Both the position numbers and the translations under genes were made by a program. A DNA stretch of 7,394 bases from Chloroflexota bacterium (GTDB taxonomy: Bacteria > Chloroflexota > Ktedonobacteria > Ktedonobacterales > Ktedonobacteraceae), in NCBI GenBank assembly GCA_027316975.1, contig DAHVFL010000226.1:1-7394 (forward strand). The letters are read 5' to 3'. Positions 1 through 6,800 of this stretch are shown in pieces (positions within the stretch are counted from its first letter, which is position 1; each line of letters starts with the position of its first letter). The notes beneath the pieces are model-generated. The model worked only from the letters and a program-made list of their open reading frames with translations, was not told the DNA's origin and searched no databases.

Positions 1-127
1 ACGCGATAAATCGCGTCCCTACAGGCTGGAAGGCCGCTGGTTCCGGTCAGGGGTGGAAACGGCCCGTGTGCGGACGCGATAAATCGCGTCCCTACAGGCT
101 GAAAGGCCGCTGGTTCCGGTCAGGGGT
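1..127. repeat. Tandem repeat, 73-bp period, with palindromic core (right end of an array)
   Basis: Two copies of a 54-nt unit start at 1 and 74. They differ at one base (G at 29, A at 102) and are separated by a 19-nt stretch (55-73). The left copy touches the window edge, so more copies may lie outside. Each unit begins with ACGCGATAAATCGCGT, a 7+2+7 inverted repeat. In the second copy the flanking GG/CC extends it to 9+2+9 (72-91). Similarity stops sharply at 127. Short palindromic intergenic repeats of this general look are common in some Chloroflexota and other bacteria; that comparison is from memory. No coding function is seen. Confidence 0.85.
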
Positions 128-136
128 TGTTAATAA

Positions 137-191
137 AAAACACCTGGACTATCTGCTCGTGGTTGAGCGTGAAGTCCGGGTGTTTTCTTTT
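137..191. terminator. Probable bidirectional Rho-independent terminator
   Basis: The arms CACCTGGACT (141-150) and AGTCCGGGTG (173-182) pair over 10 bp with one T-G wobble. Within the 22-nt loop, GCTC (155-158) and GAGC (165-168) can form a nested stem. The stem is preceded by an A-run (135-140) and followed by TTTTCTTTT (183-191), so a U-tract trails the hairpin on either strand. In the + direction it would end a transcript entering from left of the window and insulate ffh from it. The call rests on stem, loop and T-tract only; no upstream gene is visible. Confidence 0.7.
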
Positions 192-441
192 GTCACCGGT
201 GATTCAGATAGAGAAGCCGGAAGGCGACCGCAAGGGTCCCCGCTCATCCGCCCCTCGTCCCGCGCCTCTACTATGACGACGTGTTTATCATGTCCGCAAC
301 GATTTGGGTTGCGCAAACGATACTATAGTATAAGGTTTATTCGGGTGGAGCTTGTCCCCGCCCAACCGGTATCGTGTAACCAGGGAACGTATCATCTCCA
401 AACAGTACCATATGCGTATCTAAACAAGCGGCAAAACGTGT
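192..441. other. Non-coding region upstream of ffh
   Basis: No credible gene is seen here. The stretch holds a degenerate palindromic repeat at 223-241, a 6-bp inverted repeat CGCAAC/GTTGCG at 295-313, and a 12-bp perfect palindrome ATACTATAGTAT at 320-331. Weak -10-like hexamers overlap that palindrome (TATAGT 324-329, TATAAG 329-334), but they have no well-spaced -35 partner. An open frame crosses it from 66 to 446, but it starts inside the tandem repeat, crosses the terminator and has no ribosome binding site or recognisable domain, so it is not called as a gene. Confidence 0.6.
223..241. repeat. Degenerate palindromic (REP-like) repeat
   Basis: The sequence GGCGACC-GCAAG-GGTCCCC forms a short hairpin: GACC pairs with GGTC around a GCAAG loop, then there is one C-C mismatch, then GG/CC. 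It resembles a decayed copy of a GGCGACCGCAAGGGTCGCC-type intergenic repeat that I recall from Ktedonobacteria-like genomes. That family link is from memory and uncertain; the hairpin itself is directly readable. Confidence 0.4.
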
Positions 442-447
442 TATAAT
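439..447 (+). promoter_or_regulatory. Putative extended -10 promoter for ffh
   Basis: A perfect TATAAT hexamer lies at 442-447 and is preceded by TG one base upstream (439-440), the extended -10 pattern that reduces the need for a -35 box. The hexamer at the expected -35 distance (around 419-424, TCTAAA) is poor. Transcription would start near 453-455, giving a leader of about 46 nt before the ffh start codon. This is the best sigma-70-type signal in the upstream region. Confidence 0.5.
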
Positions 448-477
448 TAGGGTCGAAGTGTATTCGCGCAATACCAG

Positions 478-489
478 GCGGAGAGAGGA
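478..489 (+). promoter_or_regulatory. Ribosome binding site of ffh
   Basis: The purine-rich GGCGGAGAGAGG ends 11 nt before ATG 501. A second in-frame ATG at 507 would lie 17 nt away, which is too far, so this site supports the start at 501. Confidence 0.6.
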
Positions 490-500
490 ATTATTAAAGA

Positions 501-2012
501 ATGGCTATGTTTGAAAGTTTATCGAAGCGACTTGAGGGTGTATTTACCAACCTGAGTGGGAAGGGCAAGCTGACCGGGGCAGATGTCGATGAGGCGATGC
601 GCGAAGTGCGGTTGGCGTTACTGGAAGCCGATGTCAGCCTGAAGCTGGTGCGGCAATTCGTCGAGCGAGTGAAGACGAAGGCTATTGGCGCGGAAGTGCT
701 GGGCAGCTTCTCTCCGGCGCAGCAGGTTTTGCAAATCGTCAATGAAGAGCTGGTCGAGATGCTGGGCGGCAGCGAGGGCAAGAATAAGCTTGACCTGGGT
801 GGTCAGCCGCCGAACGTGATTATGCTGGTCGGCCTGCAAGGTTCGGGCAAAACGACGACCGCCGCCAAGCTTGCCAATTACTTGCGCAAGCAGCAGAATC
901 AACGTCCCGTGCTGGTCGCGGCGGACATGTATCGCCCGGCAGCCGTCCACCAGTTGCAGACGCTGGGCAAGCAGCTTTCCATACCTGTCTATAGCGAACC
1001 TGCCGGGGCGGACCCGGTTGACATCTGCGTTCATTCCATCGCCTATGCCCGCGAGCAGGCGGCGACGGTGGTGATTCTTGATACGGCGGGTCGCCTGAAC
1101 ATTGACGAACGCATGATGCAGGAGGTTATGACCATTCGCCAGCGCGTGCAGCCGCGCGAGGTGCTGCTGGTGGCCGATGCTATGACCGGTCAGGAGGCTG
1201 TGCGCGTCGCGGACGACTTCAACAAGGCCGTTTCGCTGACGGGTATGATCCTTACCAAGATGGATGGCGATGCGCGAGGCGGCGCGGCCCTCTCCATCCG
1301 CTCGGTGACGGGCGTGCCGATCAAATTCATGGGCGTGGGCGAAAAAACGGATGCACTGGAGCCGTTTTACCCGGATCGTTTGGCCTCGCGTATACTGGGA
1401 ATGGGAGATGTGCTTTCGCTCATCGAACGCGCCCAGGAGACCATTGACCAGGAAGAGGCCATGAAGGCCCAGGCCAAACTGCAACAGGGCAAATTTGACC
1501 TGGAAGACTTCCTCAACTCGATGCGCCAACTCAAGCGTATGGGGTCGTTGAGGTCGGTAATGGAGATGATTCCAGGTTTCAATAAACTGGCCGGGGATGC
1601 TGATATCGAGGAGGCGTTGGAAGGGGATCAACTAAAACATGTGGAAGCGATTATATTATCAATGACCGCGCAAGAAAGACACAATCCCGATATTATTAAC
1701 GGCAGCCGAAGGAAGCGTATCGCGCGCGGCAGCGGCAGCACACCACAGGACGTGAACCAATTGCTCGATCAATTCAATGAGATGCGTACTATGGTGCGTC
1801 AGATGAGCAGCGGGAAAGGTCCCTGGGCGAAAATGGCCAAACAATTTGGGGGTGGCGCAGGAATGCCCGGTATGGGTATGCCGGGTTTGCCGGGAGCGGG
1901 AGCAGGAGGGGGGATGCCCTCTCTTCCGCGCCCTGCCGGGGGTGGCAAAAAGTCTGGCAAAGCGGCCCGCAAAGCGAAACGCAAACAGAAAGCCAGGAGT
2001 GGACGGAGGTAA
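501..2012 (+). CDS. ffh: Signal recognition particle GTPase Ffh (SRP54)
   Basis: The 503-residue protein binds signal peptides of nascent chains and 4.5S RNA, then delivers ribosomes to the receptor FtsY through paired GTP hydrolysis. The N domain (about 1-95) opens with the typical FESLSKRL. The G domain (about 100-297) carries the P-loop GLQGSGKTTTAAKLA (111-125), DMYRPAA (142-148), DTAGR (194-198), TKMDGDARGG (252-261) and GVGEK (278-282). The M domain follows, with FDLEDFL (332-338), MIPGF (356-360) and the RNA-binding SRRKRIARGSG (402-412). All key residues are present. The tail is unusual: residues 450-480 are rich in Gly, Met and Pro, and 483-503 is strongly basic. The length is slightly above the common 450-residue size because of this tail. 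The start is ATG 501, chosen from the ribosome binding site; ATG 507 is the alternative. The gene is probably co-transcribed with the L,D-transpeptidase 5 nt downstream. Confidence 0.98.
   Translation: MAMFESLSKRLEGVFTNLSGKGKLTGADVDEAMREVRLALLEADVSLKLVRQFVERVKTKAIGAEVLGSFSPAQQVLQIVNEELVEMLGGSEGKNKLDLGGQPPNVIMLVGLQGSGKTTTAAKLANYLRKQQNQRPVLVAADMYRPAAVHQLQTLGKQLSIPVYSEPAGADPVDICVHSIAYAREQAATVVILDTAGRLNIDERMMQEVMTIRQRVQPREVLLVADAMTGQEAVRVADDFNKAVSLTGMILTKMDGDARGGAALSIRSVTGVPIKFMGVGEKTDALEPFYPDRLASRILGMGDVLSLIERAQETIDQEEAMKAQAKLQQGKFDLEDFLNSMRQLKRMGSLRSVMEMIPGFNKLAGDADIEEALEGDQLKHVEAIILSMTAQERHNPDIINGSRRKRIARGSGSTPQDVNQLLDQFNEMRTMVRQMSSGKGPWAKMAKQFGGGAGMPGMGMPGLPGAGAGGGMPSLPRPAGGGKKSGKAARKAKRKQKARSGRR
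2005..2009 (+). promoter_or_regulatory. Ribosome binding site of the L,D-transpeptidase gene, inside the end of ffh
   Basis: GGAGG at 2005-2009 covers the last sense codons of ffh, directly before its TAA stop (2010-2012), and lies 8 nt ahead of ATG 2018. The ribosome finishing ffh therefore sits on the next gene's initiation site. This suggests translational coupling and fixes the start at 2018. Confidence 0.75.
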
Positions 2013-2017
2013 CCACA

Positions 2018-3715
2018 ATGCACTACAAGCGCCCTGAGCGCCTGGGACAGGTCATGCTGGTTGGCCTGTTGCTGGGTCTTGTTCTCGCGATAAGCGGCTG
2101 TGGAGGAAGCCAGCAATCACAGCAGCAGGCGAGTCAGAGCAAGTCACAGTTTGATTCTGCGCTGAAACACGCCAGAGATATCGGCGTGCCCGCATCTTCT
2201 CTTCAACCGGTGATACAACAAGAGCAGAAATTAAGTAGCACAAGCGCGCCATCTAGCCTGTTCGATGATGCGTCTGCCACTACTTATTATCTGGGTCAGG
2301 CGAAAAATTATAAGCAGTTATTGACACAGTTGCAGGACATCATAAACACCGCGACTGGAGATGCCGCCACAAAAGCGCAATTAAATATGCAGAGTTTTCA
2401 GCAGGCGCTTGTCAAATCGCAGAGCCTGAAAACTAACAATATCTCAGTCTTCGCACGGGAATTTGCCAACGACCAGAATCTCATGTCGTCGGCACAAACT
2501 CCAAAACAATATTATGCCATCAGCAACGATGCCAGCAATGCCGCCAGCGCGCTTACCTTGTTGAGTGCGAGCTATGCGCAGCTGATTACATTCAACAATA
2601 CCATTAAGCAAATGCAGACGGCGCGCATCGATACAGGCATGATGCGCTCACAGTACCAGGATGATCTGAGCACGCTCAGTACGATCACGAAGACGGTGGA
2701 TTTCAGCAATCTCAATTCGTTGATTAATGCGCAGTATCAGATGGCGGTAGTCAACTCCATTCAAGCGCTGCCCTTTGTGGGCAATGCCAGACTGGGCCAG
2801 TTCAATTCCCAGATCGCCCTGCTCAAAACCTATGGCATGGATGCCTCGTCGTACCAGCAGTTGTACAATGCCGACGCGCAGCAAATGCGTAACGCGAAGA
2901 GCATTCGTGACTTCCTGGCGGTCTCCGGCAAAATCGATGCCGATATGGCAACCATGCAGAACGAGCTGACGCAAGGCGCGGCCACGTTCCTCATAGGCGA
3001 ACTGGATCGCCAGGCAAATGCCTGGGGCAACGCGCACCCCTACTATAATAAGTTCGATGGGAAAAACTATATCCTGGACTCAGGGTATACCTTGAACGGC
3101 ATCGGCTGGTGGTTCCAGCAGCAAGTAAGCTGGGCATCTCAGCCCAGCGACTACCAGGCCATAGTCCAACGGGAGAAGGATGAGTTATTCAACCTTCGTA
3201 TGCTGGAGCAAGATTATTACGATAAGACGCCCTACAACCAGGTACATGCGACTGACCGGCAAGTGATGCAGTATTACCCTACCCTCCAGCGTGGCAAAGT
3301 GCTGATGGTTTCGATGGTTGAACAGGCGATGCGTTTCTACCAGGATGGGAAGCTTGTCCGCTCGTTCTTCGTCACTATGGGACGTGTGGAACGGCCCTCG
3401 CTGCCCGGTTACTGGCCAGTGCTGGATCGTAAATCGCCGACGCAGTTCAAATCGTCCGATCCCCCAGGCTCACCGTACTGGTATCCGCCAACGCCGATCA
3501 AGTATGCTATTCTCTATCACTCGAACGGCTACTTTATCCACGATGGGTGGTGGCGCGTCAACTTCGGCCCCGGCACGCAGTTCCCGCATTACGATGCTGG
3601 CGGCAACCAGGCGTTCGCCGGCAACGGCAGTCACGGCTGCATCAACTTGCAGAAAGATGAGGCCGCCTGGGTCTACAACAACACCGACTTCAACACCCAG
3701 ATCATAGTGTACTAA
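2018..3715 (+). CDS. Lipoprotein L,D-transpeptidase (YkuD domain)
   Basis: The 565-residue protein is predicted to be exported, lipid-anchored and to form or remodel peptide cross-links in peptidoglycan. The N-terminus has basic residues, a hydrophobic stretch (12-25) and a lipobox AISGC with Cys28 as the lipidated residue. A Gln/Ser-rich linker (31-45) follows. Residues 45-330 look mainly helical, match no family I recognise, and contain weak internal repeats. The C-terminal YkuD domain (about 425-565) shows GKVLMVSM (426-433), IHDG with His508, and the catalytic SHGCINL (538-544) with His539 and nucleophile Cys541, so it looks active. The protein ends about 20 residues after the motif, as usual for the family. 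The gene begins 5 nt after ffh, with its ribosome binding site in ffh, so the two likely form an operon. The stop lies 2 nt before the large palindrome. The wall linkage made (3-3 cross-link, protein anchoring or other) cannot be told from sequence. Confidence 0.92.
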   Translation: MHYKRPERLGQVMLVGLLLGLVLAISGCGGSQQSQQQASQSKSQFDSALKHARDIGVPASSLQPVIQQEQKLSSTSAPSSLFDDASATTYYLGQAKNYKQLLTQLQDIINTATGDAATKAQLNMQSFQQALVKSQSLKTNNISVFAREFANDQNLMSSAQTPKQYYAISNDASNAASALTLLSASYAQLITFNNTIKQMQTARIDTGMMRSQYQDDLSTLSTITKTVDFSNLNSLINAQYQMAVVNSIQALPFVGNARLGQFNSQIALLKTYGMDASSYQQLYNADAQQMRNAKSIRDFLAVSGKIDADMATMQNELTQGAATFLIGELDRQANAWGNAHPYYNKFDGKNYILDSGYTLNGIGWWFQQQVSWASQPSDYQAIVQREKDELFNLRMLEQDYYDKTPYNQVHATDRQVMQYYPTLQRGKVLMVSMVEQAMRFYQDGKLVRSFFVTMGRVERPSLPGYWPVLDRKSPTQFKSSDPPGSPYWYPPTPIKYAILYHSNGYFIHDGWWRVNFGPGTQFPHYDAGGNQAFAGNGSHGCINLQKDEAAWVYNNTDFNTQIIVY

Positions 3716-3717
3716 AC

Positions 3718-3793
3718 GTCGTGTAATATGTTGAAGCGACGCTCAGGGCCGGACATGTCCGGCCCTGAGCGTCGCTTCAACATATTACACGAC
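3718..3793. repeat. Perfect 76-bp palindrome at the convergent junction, possible bidirectional terminator
   Basis: The arms 3718-3755 and 3756-3793 are exact reverse complements over 38 nt with no spacer (centre ACA/TGT). The outer part of each arm is AT-rich (TGTAATATGTTG) and the inner part very GC-rich (GCTCAGGGCCGGA). It starts 2 nt after the transpeptidase stop and ends 8 nt before the gyrA stop, filling almost the whole junction. Either transcript would fold into a very stable hairpin. No U-tract follows on either strand, so it is not a classical intrinsic terminator. It may act by blocking polymerase or protecting 3' ends, or it may be an inserted palindromic element. Confidence 0.9.
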
Positions 3794-3801
3794 TGGCTGC
3801 G

Positions 3802-6800
3802 CTAGTCAGCTTCCGCGCTTTCTTCTCCAGGCTCTTCGCCCTCGACATCCACTATTTCCCCACCGTCTTCGCTTTGTTCGCCGTTCTCTCCGTTGCCCTC
3901 AACTTCTTCCAGCTTTTTGCCGTTGGTGGTGGCTACGGCCACTACTTTGTCGCCTTCGCCGAGGTTCATGAGGCGCACGCCCTGTGTGGCGCGTCCAGCA
4001 ACGTGGATAGCGCTGACATCCGTGCGAATGACCACGCCGGCAGCTGAGATAATCATCAGGTCGTTATCTTTACCGGTAATCACGCGGGCGGTGGCGACCG
4101 CGCCGGTTTTGTCCGTCACTTTCGAGGTAATCACGCCGCCGCCTCCGCGGGTGTGGGTGGGATAGTCTTTGATGGGCGTGCGTTTGCCATAGCCGTTTTC
4201 GGTGACGACGAGCAACTGACTGCCCAGAGGCGTGAGGTTGAGCGAAACCATGATGTCGCCATCGGAGAGGCGAATGCCGCGCACACCGCCGCTCATACGC
4301 GAAGCGGAACGCAGTTCTGCCACGGTGAAGCGAATGGCTTTGCCATGCGCAGTGATCAACAGCACATCGTCACCTGCATGGGCCAGCTTCGCGCCGATCA
4401 GCTCGTCGTCTTCCTCGAGGTTCATGGCGATGAGTCCAGAGCGGCGCACTACCTCAAACTCGCTCATTGCCGTCTTTTTGACCTCGCCCTTCTTCGTGGC
4501 AACGATCATAAAGTCACGACTGACGCCTTTGGGAACGCAAACGATGGCTGTGACGCGCTCGCGCTGCTCGATGGAGATCAGGTTGATGATGTGTTCGCCC
4601 TTGGCTGTGCGCCCCGTATCGGGCAGCTCGTACACGCGCAGTTGGAAGACGCGCCCCCGGTCTGTGAAGAAGAGCAGGCTATCGTGGCTGTGTGCCACCA
4701 GCAGGTGACGCACGGTGTCGTCCTCGCGTGTGGTCATGCCGTTGATGCCACGTCCGCCTCGCCGCTGCGCCCGGTAGGTGTTGGATGGCAGGCGCTTGAT
4801 GTAGCCTTTCTCCGTCAGCGTCACAACGACTTCTTCGTTGCGGATCAAGTCTTCATCGAGGAAAACGCTCGCTTCTGTTTCTTCGATATCGCTGCGGCGC
4901 GCATCGCCAAATTTATCTTTCAACTCTTGTAGATCGGCCTTAATGAGTTTGCGAATCTCGTCGATGTCGGCCAGCAGCATAGTATAGTAGTCAATGTGCT
5001 GCAACACGTCTTTGAGTTCGTCTTCGATTTTCTGACGTTGCAAGGCGGCAAGGCTGGCGAGGCGCATATCCAGCACCGCTTTGGCCTGCTCCGGCGAGAA
5101 GCTGAATTTCTGCTGTAGCTCTTCGGCCAGGCCCGCCGTTTCGCGCTGCGATGCGCGGATGGTCGCGATCACCGAGTCCATATTATCGAGCGCGATTTTC
5201 AAGCCCTCTAAGATGTGCTTGCGCGCTTCGGCTTTTGCAAGTTCATAGCGCGTGCGGCGCGTAATCACGATCTCGCGATGATTAATGTGATGCTGCAAGA
5301 AAGCTTTGAGCGTCAAGATGCGCGGCTGTTGATCGACCAGCGCCAGCATGTTGGTGTTGAAGGCGCTCTGCATGGCGGTGTACTTGTACAGCGAGTTCAG
5401 CACGCTTTCGGGCGTGGCGTCGCGCTTGAGTTCGATGAGGATGCGCATACCCTGGCGGTCGGACTCGTCGCGTACTTCCGAGATGCCATCGATCTTCTTG
5501 TCGCGGGTGAGTTCGGCGATCTTCTTCACCAGTTCCGCCTTGTTGACCTGGTAGGGAAGCTCGGTCACGATAACACTCATGCGCCCGCGCTCGCCCTCTT
5601 CGATGGCTGTACGGGCGCGCACGACGATGCGCCCACGCCCGTTGACATAGGTGTTGCGGATGCCCTCGCGACCCTGGATGGTGCCGCCAGTGGGGAAGTC
5701 TGGCCCTCGCACGATGCGCGCCAGGTCTTCGGTTGTGGCTTCTGGATTTTCGATCAGGTAGATGATGCCGTTACACACCTCGTTCAGATTATGCGGCGGA
5801 ATATTGGTTGCCATACCAACGGCGATACCTGTCGAGCCATTTAAGAGCAGGTTGGGCAAGCGCGCTGGCATCACCGTCGGTTCAAAGGCCTGGTTATCGT
5901 AGTTGGGCGCAAAATCAACGGTATCCTTCTCAATATCGCGCAACAGTTCGTCGGCGATGGTTGCCAGTTTGGCTTCAGTATTATGATTCACAAAACCGTT
6001 CGCCACGAACGAGTGACACGCACTATCCACCCGCACAGAGTAGACCGGCTGCTCACCCGCACCTTCGATGCTTTCGACCCGCTCAAAGAGATAATGCTGG
6101 CGGGCCAGATTCTCGATTTCGGCAACAGCCACTGCTGGCAGCACCTGAGTGAGACGGGGCAGCGGTGCGGTCAGACGGTCCGAACGATCAAAGTTGTGCT
6201 TTGACAGCCACTCACGCTGGCCGCACGTGGCATGTGTTCGGACATACTCTGCCAGATAGGGTACAAAATCAGTGCGTGACAGAGCTTTGCCGGTGTGCAG
6301 ATTAAGGATTGCAGCAAGCGCCTTGCTCTTCACCTCTGAGGTGAAACCGATCTCGTTAGCGAACAGGGCGAGGTTATCGTAGCCAGAAATCAGGAGGCGA
6401 TACATGTGCCGGGTTCTATCCTCTCTCAATGACGCTACAATTCCAAAACGCAGCAAAAGCGTCTGAACCTGGCGCAACATGAGATGGTTACTGGCCGTCA
6501 AATTCAGCCGCAACAGGCTGCGACCGGATTTTTCGACCGCTCCATCACCTTCAAACAGCCCGCGCAAGAAAGCGGCGGCCACATGGCGAGGTGAGCGCAA
6601 GATTATCTCCGGTATCTGCCGCTGCGCCGAGCGTCCTGACAATCCCAGAGCCCGGATGAACGCCATGACGTGTTGACTTACTACCTGAATTTGTAGAAAC
6701 GGTTTCTTGCCATAGCTGACAGGTTCCCTCTCAAAGATATGCAAGCGGCACGTTGGGAAGGCGCGCTGCCACGCCTGGATGAAGTGTTCTGCAAAGTCAC

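Noticed and set aside
1..127. CRISPR array
   Set aside because: Only two units are seen, the 54-nt repeat is too long, the spacer is 19 nt, and no cas genes are present.
211..241. Possible SRP 4.5S RNA, from GCCGGAAGG resembling its conserved GGAAGG region
   Set aside because: The rest of the conserved SRP RNA loop and the long helix are absent; the stretch is better explained as a degenerate palindromic repeat.
66..446. A 126-codon open frame on the + strand upstream of ffh
   Set aside because: It begins within the tandem repeat, crosses the terminator, palindromes and the ffh promoter, lacks a ribosome binding site and has no recognisable domain.
507..509. Alternative ffh start at the second ATG
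   Set aside because: MFESLS is a typical Ffh beginning, but the ribosome binding site is 17 nt away; ATG 501 has better spacing.
618..1631. Long open frame (337 codons) antisense to ffh
   Set aside because: It lies wholly within the clear ffh reading frame, has a His/Arg/Gln-rich shadow-like composition and no domain; it is a codon-bias artefact.
4153..4932. Long open frame (259 codons) antisense to gyrA
   Set aside because: It overlaps the conserved GyrA C-terminal domain on the opposite strand and resembles no known protein.
6013..6018. Block F Cys459 as a class 3 intein nucleophile
   Set aside because: A proper Cys1 and the block B Thr/His are present, and Cys459 aligns with the Asp beside the block F His of the M. 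xenopi intein, not with position F:4.
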